The position numbers and the translations under genes were made by a program. From assembly GCA_035560005.1 (NCBI GenBank), contig DATMAN010000093.1, positions 59,787-123,786 of the forward strand: DNA of 64,000 nt. The letters are read 5' to 3'. The notes below the pieces were generated by a model. The model had not been told where the DNA came from and made no database searches. It saw nothing but the letters and a program-made list of their open reading frames with translations. Shown in pieces: positions 10,613 to 19,514 of the stretch (position 1 is the first letter of the stretch; each line of letters starts with the position of its first letter). Source of the DNA: Burkholderiales bacterium. GTDB taxonomy: Bacteria > Pseudomonadota > Gammaproteobacteria > Burkholderiales > Eutrophovitaceae.

Positions 10613-10652
10613 TCCAGGCGTGCACCTTCGACCGCTCGGTCACCTCTCCGAA
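10613..10652 (-). pseudogene. Partial tRNA-Ser (5' half only), copy 2 of the 40-bp repeat
   Basis: This 40-base stretch is identical to 10470-10509 and carries the acceptor 5' strand, D-arm, and anticodon stem 5' strand through the anticodon of tRNA-Ser(GGA). The 3' half is absent; in its place is the stem-loop at 10585-10612. It cannot fold as a tRNA. It could be a mobile-element attachment scar or the remains of a tandem tRNA duplication. Confidence 0.85.
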
Positions 10653-10671
10653 AGTCATCGATCCCGATTCA

Positions 10672-10677
10672 ATTGTA
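10672..10677 (-). promoter_or_regulatory. -10-like box upstream of the half tRNA
   Basis: TACAAT on the minus strand, about 23 bases before the 5' end of the truncated tRNA copy (10649). No clear -35 element is visible. A similar but poorer sequence (sharing the AATTGAA core) lies before the complete tRNA. Confidence 0.35.
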
Positions 10678-11089
10678 CCCCGCCCACCCGGACCTTCCCG
10701 GCAGCAGGCTCCACGTTTTCATGGCTGTCGCAGTTCGCGCGGGACCCGACCTCCGACTGCGCGTATCGGCCGGAAAAGAAAGGCGCGCAGGCTAGCGGAA
10801 GGCCCGCGCGCTGTCAAAGCGCGCGAGCGTGCCGGGCAGGAAGGTGCGGTCACCTCGGATGGCTTTTCCAGCATGCGAGAGTTGTGATGTAGTTGCTCTG
10901 CGACAGGTGGTTCCCAGGAACGTTTGCGCAGCACGGCGCAGACAGACTAGGATTTGCACGCAGGGACTCGACGAGAAGTGCAGCTGATTTGCGGGTCTGC
11001 TTTAACACCAACAGATAACAGCAAGAACAGAAAGGCTTTGAGGAAGAGAAGCGGCGGCCCGGCGCCGGGCATCCGCGAGTACCGAGATC
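10678..11089. other. Intergenic stretch upstream of the small Cys-motif gene
   Basis: About 410 bases without a supported gene. It contains one compact inverted repeat, CGCGCGCT / AGCGCGCG (10805-10812 and 10818-10825, 5-base loop), without a T-run on either strand. Part of the stretch (about 10990-11045) is richer in A than its surroundings. I recognise no RNA family. Confidence 0.45.
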
Positions 11090-11118
11090 AGTCGGCGGCC
11101 CCGAGTTGGCCGCCGACT
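11090..11118 (+). promoter_or_regulatory. Perfect hairpin directly before a strong ribosome site
   Basis: AGTCGGCGGCC (11090-11100), 7-base loop, GGCCGCCGACT (11108-11118): eleven perfect pairs. It ends four bases before the GGAGGAGA ribosome site (11122-11129) of the gene starting at 11135. Its position suggests an effect on mRNA stability or translation start, or an upstream terminator lacking U's. Confidence 0.5.
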
Positions 11119-11134
11119 AAGGGAGGAGAGCAAG

Positions 11135-11584
11135 ATGGTCACGTTGTTCGGTGACCGCGTTCCGCTGACGATGCTCTTTGCCATCGTCCGGAAGCGGCAG
11201 TCAGCAGTTCTGAAGTCGCGGCATCGCTTCGATGCGAGACCCTTCGTTTCGTCAGCCCCACATCCCGAAGGCGGTGCGATCGCGGCGGGTCCGATGGCGC
11301 GCAGCGAAGCGCGTCCGGCGCGCGTGGCCAGAAGCCACGAGGGCCCGAGCCTCATCGGGCTGCGCCATGTCTGGTACCGCGAAGCGGTGGAACACGATCC
11401 GCGATACGACGCCCACTACTTTGTACGTTCCGGCGAATGGGTCGAGCCCAAATGCGCCGATCCGCAGTGCGCACTGTGCAAGGACCGGCCCGAGCGCCAT
11501 CCGGGCCCGCGCCGCGCTCGGGCGCTACCGGCATTGCTCAAAGCGCGTGAAGCGCTGGCCGAAAATGCGCGGGTGAGCGTTTAG
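11135..11584 (+). CDS. Small conserved hypothetical protein with CxxxxCxxC motif
   Basis: The ATG at 11135 gives 149 residues and follows a strong GGAGGAGA site with proper spacing. The N-terminal ~75 residues are low-complexity and may be unconserved. The C-terminal part looks like a true protein: [31 protein letters not shown] and then CADPQCALC, a three-cysteine motif that could bind a metal. I have seen short betaproteobacterial proteins with a similar Y-x-VRSGEW-x-EP-C core, but know no function. A shorter start within the frame is possible. Its stop codon overlaps that of convergent acsA (11581-11584). Confidence 0.6.
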   Translation: MVTLFGDRVPLTMLFAIVRKRQSAVLKSRHRFDARPFVSSAPHPEGGAIAAGPMARSEARPARVARSHEGPSLIGLRHVWYREAVEHDPRYDAHYFVRSGEWVEPKCADPQCALCKDRPERHPGPRRARALPALLKAREALAENARVSV

Positions 11585-13545
11585 CTCACCTGCTTCAACT
11601 GTTCGAGTATCGCCGGGTTTTCCAGGGTCGAGACGTCCTGCCTGATCTCTTCGCCCTTGGCGATCGCGCGCAGCAGCCGGCGCATGATCTTTCCGGATCG
11701 GGTCTTGGGCAGGTTGTCGCCGAAGCGGATGTCGTCCGGTTTCGCGATGGGCCCGATCTGCTGCCCGACCCACTCGCGCAGTTCCTTCGCGACTTCCCTG
11801 GCCGCTTCGCCTTGTGGGCGCGCGCCTTTCAGCACCACGAAAGCAACCACGGCCTCGCCCTTGATCTCGTGCGGCTTGCCCACAACCGCCGCTTCCGCGA
11901 CCAAGGGGTTTGCGACCAGCGCCGACTCGATCTCCATCGTGCCCAGCCGGTGCCCGGAGACATTGAGCACGTCGTCGATGCGTCCCATGATCCAGAAATA
12001 GCCGTCGAGATCGCGGTTGGCACCATCGCCCGCCAGGTAATACTTGCCCTGGAACTCTTCCGGATAGTAGTTCTTCTTGAACCGTTCGGGATCACCCCAG
12101 ATGGTGCGGATCATCGACGGCCAGGGTTTCTTGATCACGAGGATCCCGCCTTTGCCTTTTTCCACCGAGTGGCCGGTTTCGTCCACCACATCGGCCATGA
12201 TGCCGGGCAGAGGCAGCGTGCAGGAGCCGGGCTTGAGGGGCGTGGCGCCCGGCAGCGGAGTGATCATGTGGCCGCCGGTCTCGGTCTGCCACCAGGTATC
12301 CACGATCGGGCAGCGGCTGTTACCCACCGTGGTGTAGTACCACATCCATGCTTCCGGATTGATCGGTTCGCCCACCGTGCCCAGCAGCCGCAGGCTGGAC
12401 AGATCGCATTTCTTCGGCAGGTCGGCACCGAGCTTGATCAGAGAGCGGATCGCAGTGGGCGCGGTATAGAACACCGTCACGCGGTGGTTCTGAATGATTC
12501 TCCAGAAGCGCCCGGCATCGGGATAGGTAGGCACGCCTTCGAACACGATCTCGGTGGCGCCGACCGCCAGCGGCCCATAGGCGATATACGTGTGGCCGGT
12601 GACCCAGCCCACATCGGCGGTGCACCAGAAGATGTCGGTGGACTTGTAGTCGAAGGTCCAGCGCATGGTGAGCATGGCTTGGAGCAGGTAGCCTGCGCTC
12701 GAATGCTGCACGCCCTTGGGCTTGCCGGTGGAACCGGAGGTGTAGAGGATGAAGAGCGGATGCTCGGCGTTGACCGGCACCGGCTCGCACACTTCCGGCT
12801 GGTTGTGCACCAGCTCGTGCCACCACACATCGCGCGGCGCGTGGAAGCGGATCGGAGTGCCGGTCCGGCGGTAGATCACCACGTGCCGCACCGCGTCGCA
12901 TCCACCCATGGCAAAGGCTTCGTCGACCGCGGCCTTGAGCGCGATCTCCTTGCCCCCGCGCATCTGCCCATCGGCGGTGATGACCGCCACCGCGCCGGCG
13001 TCGATGATGCGTTCCTGCAGACTCTTGGCGGAAAAGCCGCCGAAGACCACGGAGTGCGTGGCTCCGATCCGCGCGCACGCCAGCATGGCGACCACGGCTT
13101 CGATCGACATCGGCATGTAGACGACGACCCGGTCGCCGATGCGGATGCCGAGGCTGTTCAGGCCGTTGGCGAACTGGCAAACGCGGTGGTAGAGCTGCCT
13201 GTAGGTGATTCGGGTGACCGAGCCGTCGTCGGCTTCGAAGATGATCGCCGTCTTGTCCGGCTGGGTGTTGAGGTGGCGGTCCAGGCAGTTGTAGGAGACG
13301 TTCAGCTCGCCGTCGTGGAACCACTTGAAGAACGGCGGGTTGCTCTGGTCCAGGACCTTGGTGAAGGGCTTGTGCCAGAGCAGCTGCTCGCGGGCGTGGC
13401 GTGCCCAGAAGGCTTCATAGTCGCGCTCGGCTTCCGCGCACAGTGCCCGGTAGGCGCTCATGCCGGAGACGTTGGCGTTCTTGACAAATTCCGGGCTCGG
13501 TTCGAAGACGCGGTTCTCGTGTAGGACCGATTCGATGGTGCTCAT
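11581..13545 (-). CDS. acsA: Acetyl-CoA synthetase
   Basis: AMP-forming acetate-CoA ligase of 654 residues, which lets the cell use acetate and recycle it to acetyl-CoA. Motifs: phosphate loop [11 protein letters not shown] near 263-273, adenylate motif [10 protein letters not shown] near 410, hinge region [16 protein letters not shown] near 520, and the C-terminal acetylatable lysine in PKTRSGK near 615. The W in [10 protein letters not shown] is the residue that limits the pocket to acetate. ATG at 13545 has GGGGAG upstream. It is transcribed divergently from fumA with 270 bases between them, containing a TATAAT box and a dyad (see 13633-13667). Confidence 0.96.
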   Translation of the reverse strand: MSTIESVLHENRVFEPSPEFVKNANVSGMSAYRALCAEAERDYEAFWARHAREQLLWHKPFTKVLDQSNPPFFKWFHDGELNVSYNCLDRHLNTQPDKTAIIFEADDGSVTRITYRQLYHRVCQFANGLNSLGIRIGDRVVVYMPMSIEAVVAMLACARIGATHSVVFGGFSAKSLQERIIDAGAVAVITADGQMRGGKEIALKAAVDEAFAMGGCDAVRHVVIYRRTGTPIRFHAPRDVWWHELVHNQPEVCEPVPVNAEHPLFILYTSGSTGKPKGVQHSSAGYLLQAMLTMRWTFDYKSTDIFWCTADVGWVTGHTYIAYGPLAVGATEIVFEGVPTYPDAGRFWRIIQNHRVTVFYTAPTAIRSLIKLGADLPKKCDLSSLRLLGTVGEPINPEAWMWYYTTVGNSRCPIVDTWWQTETGGHMITPLPGATPLKPGSCTLPLPGIMADVVDETGHSVEKGKGGILVIKKPWPSMIRTIWGDPERFKKNYYPEEFQGKYYLAGDGANRDLDGYFWIMGRIDDVLNVSGHRLGTMEIESALVANPLVAEAAVVGKPHEIKGEAVVAFVVLKGARPQGEAAREVAKELREWVGQQIGPIAKPDDIRFGDNLPKTRSGKIMRRLLRAIAKGEEIRQDVSTLENPAILEQLKQVS

Positions 13546-13632
13546 TCAGATCTCCCCGACGCAGTGCTGTTGGCGCCTCGCGCCGCTCGGCTGTGCTCGT
13601 GAACGGCGCGGCCGGTCTGCTGCCCGATCTTT

Positions 13633-13667
13633 GACCGCAAGGACCGGTCGACCTGCGGTCCATTATA
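13633..13667 (-). promoter_or_regulatory. Putative acsA promoter -10 box with adjoining dyad
   Basis: On the minus strand a perfect TATAAT (13662-13667) lies 117 bases before the acsA start; TCTTTG sits 17 bases further upstream as a weak -35. Immediately downstream of the -10 is a dyad with arms TGCGGTC (13654-13660) and GACCGCA (13633-13639) around a GGTCGACC palindrome, in the position of an operator overlapping the transcription start. No regulator can be named. Confidence 0.45.
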
Positions 13668-13763
13668 GCGGCGCTGCCCCGCGCCAAAGACCCCCCGCGG
13701 CCAGGCAAGTGCACTGCGCGTCTGCGGGAAGAATCGCGCGTCGTTGGGGCGAAGGTCATGGCG

Positions 13764-13769
13764 TATACT
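13764..13769 (+). promoter_or_regulatory. Putative fumA -10 box
   Basis: TATACT, 47 bases before the fumA ATG at 13816. The -35 region is poor (TCGTTG at 17-base spacing), so this is a modest call. Confidence 0.35.
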
Positions 13770-13815
13770 GGCCGCCTTCCCATGCGCCCGAGCGCGCGGC
13801 GAAGTCCGAAGCTCC

Positions 13816-15345
13816 ATGACCGTCATTGCCCAGCACGACCTCATCGACAGCGTGGCCGACGCGCTGCAGTACATCTCCTACTACCATCCGCGCGACTACA
13901 TCCGGTCCCTCGCACAGGCCTATGAGCGCGAGCAGTCGCCGGCGGCGCGCGACGCCATCGCACAGATCCTGACCAACTCGCGCATGTGCGCGCAGGGCAG
14001 GCGTCCGATCTGTCAGGACACCGGAATCGTGGTGGTCTTCCTGCGCATCGGAATGGGGGTGCGCTGGGACGGCGCCACGATGGGCATCGCCGACATGGTC
14101 AACGAAGGCGTACGGCGCGCCTACCTGCACCCCGAAAACAAGCTGCGCGCCTCCATCCTCGCCGATCCGGCCGGCAGTCGCAGAAACACCCGCGACAACA
14201 CACCGGCGGTGATCCACATGGAACTGGTGCCAGGCGATACGCTCGACGTGCGCATCGCGGCAAAGGGGGGAGGTTCGGAGAACAAGGCGAAGTTCGTCAT
14301 GCTCAATCCCTCCGACAGCATTGTCGACTGGGTGGTGACGGCGCTGCCGGCCATGGGCGCGGGATGGTGCCCGCCGGGGATGCTGGGCATCGGCATCGGG
14401 GGCAGCGCGGAGAAGGCCATGGTGCTGGCCAAGGAAGCGCTGATGGAGCCGATCGACATGCACGTACTCAAAGCGCGCGGACCGGCGAACCGGCTCGAAG
14501 AACTGCGTCTGCAGATTTACGACCAGGTCAACGCGCTGGGCATCGGCGCGCAGGGTCTGGGCGGCCTGACCACGGTGCTCGACGTGAAGATCAGGGACTA
14601 TCCGACGCACGCTGCCTCGCTGCCGGTAGCGGTCATTCCGAATTGCGCGGCCACCCGCCACGTGCACTTTGTCCTCGACGGCCGCGGGCCGGCGCGTCTG
14701 GAACCGCCGCGCCTGGAGGACTATCCGGACGTGCACTGGACCCCGGCAACGCAGGCGCGCCGCGTCGATCTCGCGAAAGTGACCCGGCAGGAGATCGCGA
14801 GCTGGAAGCCGGGTGAGACCTTGCTGCTCAGCGGCAAGCTGCTCACCGGGCGCGACGCCGCCCACAGGCGCATTCAGGAACTCGTCGAAACGGGTCGGGG
14901 GCTGCCTGCCGGGGTCGACTTCCGCAATCGCTTCATCTATTACGTCGGCCCCGTCGATCCGGTGGCGGGCGAAGTGGTCGGGCCTGCCGGTCCGACCACT
15001 GCGACACGGATGGACAAGTTCACGGACCTGATGCTGGAGAAGACCGGGCTGCTCGGCATGATCGGCAAGGCCGAGCGCGGGCCCGCCGCCATCGAATCCA
15101 TCCGCCGGCACAAGGCGGTCTATCTGATCGCGGTCGGTGGTGCCGCCTACCTGGTGTCAAAGGCGATCAAATCCTCGCGGGTGGTCGCTTTCGCCGACCT
15201 CGGGATGGAAGCGATCTACGAGTTCGAAGTGCAGGACATGCCGGTGACGGTGGCGGTGGACGTCGACGGCAATTCGATCCATCAATCCGGCCCGGCCGAA
15301 TGGCGCGCCAGGATCGGCAAGATCCCGGCGTTGGTGCCGGGCTGA
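13816..15345 (+). CDS. fumA: Fumarate hydratase, class I (4Fe-4S)
   Basis: Iron-sulfur fumarase of 509 residues that interconverts fumarate and malate in the TCA cycle. The three probable cluster cysteines are seen in RPICQDTG (near 85), GWCPPGM (near 185) and PNCAATRH (near 277). The N-terminal text DLIDSVADALQYISYYHP and LTNSRMC is characteristic of the class I enzyme. The frame opens further upstream, but the ATG at 13816 gives the standard N-terminus. It is divergent from acsA. Class I enzymes are oxygen-sensitive, unlike class II FumC; whether a FumC exists elsewhere cannot be seen. Confidence 0.95.
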   Translation: MTVIAQHDLIDSVADALQYISYYHPRDYIRSLAQAYEREQSPAARDAIAQILTNSRMCAQGRRPICQDTGIVVVFLRIGMGVRWDGATMGIADMVNEGVRRAYLHPENKLRASILADPAGSRRNTRDNTPAVIHMELVPGDTLDVRIAAKGGGSENKAKFVMLNPSDSIVDWVVTALPAMGAGWCPPGMLGIGIGGSAEKAMVLAKEALMEPIDMHVLKARGPANRLEELRLQIYDQVNALGIGAQGLGGLTTVLDVKIRDYPTHAASLPVAVIPNCAATRHVHFVLDGRGPARLEPPRLEDYPDVHWTPATQARRVDLAKVTRQEIASWKPGETLLLSGKLLTGRDAAHRRIQELVETGRGLPAGVDFRNRFIYYVGPVDPVAGEVVGPAGPTTATRMDKFTDLMLEKTGLLGMIGKAERGPAAIESIRRHKAVYLIAVGGAAYLVSKAIKSSRVVAFADLGMEAIYEFEVQDMPVTVAVDVDGNSIHQSGPAEWRARIGKIPALVPG

Positions 15346-15384
15346 GGCCGACGGCCACGCTGGCGGGTGCACGGAGGAGAAAGC

Positions 15385-16797
15385 GTGAAACCGGTTTTTG
15401 GAAGTCTCGCGGCGGCGGCAGGTGCCGCCGCCCTGTTCGCGATTGCGCAGGACCAGTCGCCTTCGCCCGCTGCGCTTTCGGCCGGCAGCTTCACTTCCAC
15501 GTCGACTGGAGCGCAGGCCTTTTCCGTCCCCGTGGCCACGCTGGACGCGGAGCAGCGCAGGGTCTTCGCCGACGGGCACAAGTTCTTCCACGAAGCCTGG
15601 GTCGTCGCGCCCGACATGTCCGGTGTGTGGGGGCTGGGCCCGACCTTCAACGAAGACCGCTGCTCGAAGTGCCATGAGCATAACGGGCGCGCCGGCGCGC
15701 CGCGCTCGGCGCATGACCCCCTGCGCGGCATGCTGGTGCGGCTGAGCCTCCCGGGACGCGACGCCCAGGGTGCTGCGCGGCCGCATCCCGATTACGGCGA
15801 CCAGCTCAACGACAAAAGCATCCCCGGGGTGCCGGCCGAAGGCCGCGCCGTCGTGGACTACGAGACGGTGCAGGTCGCGTTCGCGGACGGCGAAACGATC
15901 GAATTGCGCCGCCCGCGCGTGCGATTTTCGGACCTGCAGTTCGGTCCGCTCGGCGAGGACATCCAGATCTCGGTGCGAATCGCGCCGGCGGTGTTCGGAC
16001 TGGGTCTGCTGGAAGCGGTGCCGGAAGCCCAGCTCTTGGCCATTGCCGAGCAGCAGGCACGGTACGGCATCAGCGGCCGGCCCAACTATGTCTGGGACTA
16101 CGAAAACGACCGGGTCGCGCTCGGACGGTTCGGATGGAAGGCGAATCAGCCCAGCCTGCGCCAGCAGATCGCCGCGGCCTTCATCGGCGACATCGGCGCC
16201 ACCTCGTGGATCTTCAGGGAGGAAAACTGCCCCGGTGCCCAGATACAATGCCGCGAGATGCCCTCGGCGGTGCGTTGCGGCGGGCAGGGCGGCTGCACCG
16301 GTCAGTTCCGGCCAGATGTCATTCCCAGCCGGCTGGCGAGCCTCACGTTCTACCTTCAGGCCTTGACCGTGCCGGCGCGCCGCGACGTCGACGACCCGGA
16401 AGTGCAGCGCGGCGAGAAGCTCTTCGAACGGGCGCGTTGCTCGCTCTGTCACGTCCCGGAACTGACAACGGGCGACAAGACCGCGATCACGAGCGCGGCC
16501 GCGCAGACCATACGGCCCTACACCGATCTGCTGCTGCACGATATGGGAGATGCGCTGGCCGATCATCGCCCGGACTTTCTGGCCGATGGGCGTGAATGGC
16601 GCACGCCCCCCTTGTGGGGCCTCGGGTTGTACAAGCAGGTCAACGGCAAAGGCGATCTGCTGCACGACGGCCGTGCGCGCAGCATAGCCGAGGCCATTCT
16701 CTGGCATGGGGGCGAAGCCGAAGCCTCGCGCGAGCTGTTTCGTGCGCTTTCCAAGGCGGAGCGAAGCGCTCTGGTAAGATTCGTGCAATCCCTGTGA
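15385..16797 (+). CDS. Exported di-heme cytochrome-like protein (DUF1111 family, 'thiol oxidoreductase-like')
   Basis: GTG at 15385 after GGAGGAGAAA gives 470 residues with a Sec signal peptide (MKPVFGSLAAAAGAAALFAI-AQ). Two c-type heme sites are present: CSKCH (93-97) and CSLCH (352-356), each in the context expected for this family (FNEDRCSKCHEHNG and ARCSLCHVPEL). The C-terminal part (HDMGDALADHRPDF, WRTPPLWGLG) is also typical of the family. Two extra cysteine groups (EENCPGAQIQC; RCGGQGGC) lie between the hemes. The family is related to di-heme peroxidases and MauG-like proteins; substrate unknown. It lies downstream of fumA in the same direction after 39 bases. Confidence 0.85.
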   Translation: MKPVFGSLAAAAGAAALFAIAQDQSPSPAALSAGSFTSTSTGAQAFSVPVATLDAEQRRVFADGHKFFHEAWVVAPDMSGVWGLGPTFNEDRCSKCHEHNGRAGAPRSAHDPLRGMLVRLSLPGRDAQGAARPHPDYGDQLNDKSIPGVPAEGRAVVDYETVQVAFADGETIELRRPRVRFSDLQFGPLGEDIQISVRIAPAVFGLGLLEAVPEAQLLAIAEQQARYGISGRPNYVWDYENDRVALGRFGWKANQPSLRQQIAAAFIGDIGATSWIFREENCPGAQIQCREMPSAVRCGGQGGCTGQFRPDVIPSRLASLTFYLQALTVPARRDVDDPEVQRGEKLFERARCSLCHVPELTTGDKTAITSAAAQTIRPYTDLLLHDMGDALADHRPDFLADGREWRTPPLWGLGLYKQVNGKGDLLHDGRARSIAEAILWHGGEAEASRELFRALSKAERSALVRFVQSL

Positions 16798-16899
16798 GGC
16801 AACTACTGCCGCCGAGCGCTTCGGAATCGACTTCGATGCACAGCCGGGATCCAGGCCGCTCGGGCGCTGTGCGGCGACCTGCATCCCACAACGATCACT

Positions 16900-16995
16900 G
16901 GCGGGCCTCCCCGCATTGCATGGTAGTGAACCTGGTCAGGTCCGGAAGGAAGCAGCCACAGCTATTCTCTGCAAGTGCCGGGGGTCAGGCTCGCC
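16900..16995 (+). ncRNA. ffs: Signal recognition particle RNA, small bacterial type (4.5S RNA)
   Basis: The conserved SRP apical domain is present: GGTCAGGTCCGGAAGGAAGC at 16934-16953, including the GGAA tetraloop, and the matching GTGCCGGG strand. The termini GGCGGGCCT (16900-16908) and AGGCTCGCC (16987-16995) pair with one G-U. Length is about 96 bases. With Ffh it targets nascent membrane proteins. Its position just before dnaX is usual for proteobacteria. Confidence 0.95.
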
Positions 16996-17552
16996 GCCCT
17001 TTACGTGGCGGCTGGCGCGGTGCATGGGCGGCCGCGACGCTGGCGCTGGGCGCACCGGCGCTCGGCGCCGATGGGCTGGCGCTCAGTGCAGGCGCGGGCG
17101 ATCACACCTGCCGCGGCGAGGTTGCATGGGTGCGCGAGACCGGCCGTCCGGGCTTGCGCCTGGGCACTTGGGAGGTGCGCCTCGATTGGGAGGCCAACAT
17201 CGGTTACTGGACACCCGCGTCCAGCCGCGCCGAGCGCAGGGCGATCATCGATATCGGTCTCACGCCGGTCCTGCGGCTTGCACCGGGAGAGCGGGGGCGC
17301 TTCTTCGTCGAAGCGGGCATCGGCGCGCACCTGCTCTCCGATACTTCTCCCTATCGAGGGCGCGAGCTCGGCAGCGCCTTTCAATTCGGCGACCTGATCG
17401 GCATTGGTTGGCGCCTGGGAGATCGAAACGGATATGAGGTCGCATTGCGCATCGAGCACTTTTCCAACGCCGGGATCAAGCATCCCAATCAGGGCATCGA
17501 ATTCGCCATGCTGCGTCTCGTCCGTTGGCTGAGCGCGGGGCCATTGGCATGA
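16920..17552 (+). CDS. pagL: Lipid A 3-O-deacylase (PagL type), start codon unresolved
   Basis: Outer-membrane beta-barrel hydrolase that removes the 3-O acyl chain of lipid A. The catalytic set of PagL is intact: His and Ser in EHFSNAGIK and Glu exactly 12 residues after the Ser in GIEFAM. A plausible signal peptide (GAWAAATLALGAPALGA-DG) precedes the barrel. There is no ATG, GTG or TTG in frame between the end of ffs (16995) and this signal peptide; the nearest in-frame ATG is 16920, inside the SRP RNA, and CTG 17040 lies in the hydrophobic core. The coordinates use 16920 only as an outer limit. The stop overlaps the dnaX start (ATGA). Confidence 0.72.
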   Translation: MVVNLVRSGRKQPQLFSASAGGQARRPLRGGWRGAWAAATLALGAPALGADGLALSAGAGDHTCRGEVAWVRETGRPGLRLGTWEVRLDWEANIGYWTPASSRAERRAIIDIGLTPVLRLAPGERGRFFVEAGIGAHLLSDTSPYRGRELGSAFQFGDLIGIGWRLGDRNGYEVALRIEHFSNAGIKHPNQGIEFAMLRLVRWLSAGPLA

Positions 17553-19081
17553 CGCTGGCGCTGGCCCGCAAGTGGCGCCCGCGCGACTTCTCGGAGATGG
17601 TCGGCCAGGAGCACGTCGTCAAGGCCCTGACCAACGCCCTCGAGCAGAACCGCTTGCATCACGCCTGGCTGCTCACCGGCACGCGCGGCGTGGGCAAGAC
17701 CACGCTGGCCAGGATCCTGGCCAAGGCGCTCAATTGCGCAACCGGGGTCACGTCCAGGCCCTGCGGCCAGTGCGCCGCGTGCACCGAAATCGATGCCGGG
17801 CGCTTCGTCGATCTGCTGGAACTCGACGCCGCGTCCAACACACAGGTCGACAACATGCGCGAACTGCTGGAAAACGCGATGTACGCACCGACCGTGGCGC
17901 GCTACAAGGTCTACATCATCGACGAAGTGCATATGCTCTCGCGCAGCGCCTTCAACGCCATGCTCAAGACGCTGGAAGAGCCGCCGGCCCACGTGAAATT
18001 CATCCTGGCCACGACGGAAGCGCAGAAAATTCCCGTCACAGTGCTCTCGCGCTGCCTGCAGTTCAATCTCAAGCAGATCCCCGCGGCCCAGATCCGCGCC
18101 CGGCTGGAGCGGATCCTGCAAGAAGAGAGGATCGGTTTCGAAGGGCCCGCGGTGGCACTGCTGGCGCGCGCAGCCCAGGGCAGCCTGCGCGATGCGCTCT
18201 CACTGCTCGACCAGGCGATCGCGCACGGCGCCGGCAAAGTGGAGGAAGCCGGCGTGCGGGAAATGCTCGGTGCGGTGGACCGCGGCCACCTGGTGGCCAT
18301 CCTGCGTGCGCTGGCTGATCGCGACGCGAAGCGGTTGATCGCCGAGGCCGACCGCATGGCGCAGCGCAGCCTGTCCTTCGACACCGCGCTGGAAGAGTTG
18401 GCGAGCCTGCTGCACCGGCTGGCGCTGGCGCAGACCCTTCCGGAGACGCTGCCGGAAGACGAGCCGGAACGCGAAGCGCTCGGCGGGCTGGCGGCCAGCT
18501 TCAGTCCGGAAGACGTGCAGCTCATGTATCAGATCGCGCTGCTCGGCCGGCGCGATCTGGGTCTTGCTCCGGACGAATACGGCGGCTTCACCATGACGCT
18601 GCTGCGCATGCTGAGCTTCGTGCCACTGGACGCCGGCGGCGCCCTGCCGCGAGGGCAAGCAGCCCAGGCCGGCAGTGCGCCGCAGGAGCCCACGCCCTCG
18701 GCGGAGCTCGGCGACTGGCGCTCGCTCATCGGTCAGCTCAAGCTCGGCGGAATGGCGCGGATGCTGGCCGAGCACTGTGAACTCGAGCGCTTTGAGGCGG
18801 ACGCGGTGGAGCTGAAGCTGCCGCAGGCGCATCGCCACCTGTTCGAAAAGGCCTACGCCGAAAAGCTGCAAGCTGCGCTTCAGGACAGGCTGGGAAAGCA
18901 GGTCCGCGTCAGGATCCGCATCGGCGGCGGCGACAATACGCCGGCGGCGCAGGAGGACCGTGAACGCCAGCAAAGGCTGCAGCGCGCCGTGGAGGCCATC
19001 GACAGCGATCCTTTCGTGCGCGACCTGGTCGAAAACTTCGACGCTCGCGTCATCGACTCATCGATCAAACCCATTCAGTAG
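17549..19081 (+). CDS. dnaX: DNA polymerase III subunit tau (gamma/tau)
   Basis: Clamp-loader ATPase of 510 residues that loads the beta clamp and couples the polymerases. Walker A is GTRGVGKTT (near 45-53); a zinc site is formed by CATGVTSRPCGQCAAC (near 64-79); the DEVHMLS Walker B and SRC sensor follow. The C-terminal region (after about 370) is shorter than in Escherichia coli tau (643 residues). I see no A-rich slippery heptamer, so a separate gamma form by frameshifting is not evident. The ATG at 17549 overlaps the PagL stop; an upstream in-frame ATG (17525) would add eight unconserved residues. Confidence 0.95.
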   Translation: MTLALARKWRPRDFSEMVGQEHVVKALTNALEQNRLHHAWLLTGTRGVGKTTLARILAKALNCATGVTSRPCGQCAACTEIDAGRFVDLLELDAASNTQVDNMRELLENAMYAPTVARYKVYIIDEVHMLSRSAFNAMLKTLEEPPAHVKFILATTEAQKIPVTVLSRCLQFNLKQIPAAQIRARLERILQEERIGFEGPAVALLARAAQGSLRDALSLLDQAIAHGAGKVEEAGVREMLGAVDRGHLVAILRALADRDAKRLIAEADRMAQRSLSFDTALEELASLLHRLALAQTLPETLPEDEPEREALGGLAASFSPEDVQLMYQIALLGRRDLGLAPDEYGGFTMTLLRMLSFVPLDAGGALPRGQAAQAGSAPQEPTPSAELGDWRSLIGQLKLGGMARMLAEHCELERFEADAVELKLPQAHRHLFEKAYAEKLQAALQDRLGKQVRVRIRIGGGDNTPAAQEDRERQQRLQRAVEAIDSDPFVRDLVENFDARVIDSSIKPIQ

Positions 19082-19093
19082 ACGGATTGCACC

Positions 19094-19420
19094 ATGATGA
19101 AAGGTCAGCTCGCGGGTCTGATGAAACAGGCTCAGCAAATGCAGGAAAACCTCAAGCGCGTGCAGGAAGAGATCGCGGCGATGGAGATCGAGGGGCAGTC
19201 GGGCGCCGGCATGGTCAAGGTGGTGATGACGGGCCGGCACGACGTCAAGCGCGTGTCGATCGATCCTTCGCTGCTCAGCGACGACAAGGAGATGCTTGAA
19301 GACCTGTTGGCGGCGGCGGTCAACGACGCCGTGCGCCGCGTGGAAGCCGCCACCCAGGAGAAGATGGCTTCGGCCACCGCCGGACTGCCCTTGCCTCCGG
19401 GGATGAAGTTTCCGTTCTAG
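19094..19420 (+). CDS. ybaB: Nucleoid-associated protein YbaB/EbfC
   Basis: Small DNA-binding protein of 108 residues, expected as a dimer in the nucleoid. The family's Met/Gln-rich N-terminus ([19 protein letters not shown]), a central beta segment ([21 protein letters not shown]) and the C-terminal helix are all seen. The position between dnaX and recR is the conserved one and the three are almost certainly in one operon, with 12 bases between dnaX and this gene. Confidence 0.95.
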   Translation: MMKGQLAGLMKQAQQMQENLKRVQEEIAAMEIEGQSGAGMVKVVMTGRHDVKRVSIDPSLLSDDKEMLEDLLAAAVNDAVRRVEAATQEKMASATAGLPLPPGMKFPF

Positions 19421-19514
19421 GGCGCGAGCGCAGAGACTGCTTGCCGCTTTTCTGCGGCTCAGTGGCCAGTCAGTCCGCCTGTCTCGGTGTCGCTGTGGCG
19501 AGATCATCATCACC

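Noticed and set aside
10805..10825. CGCGCGCT / AGCGCGCG hairpin as a terminator
   Set aside because: No T-run on either strand and no gene ending there; GC-rich DNA gives such repeats often.
17549..19081. Programmed frameshift in dnaX producing gamma
   Set aside because: No A-rich slippery heptamer was found in the expected region; only the full-length product is supported.
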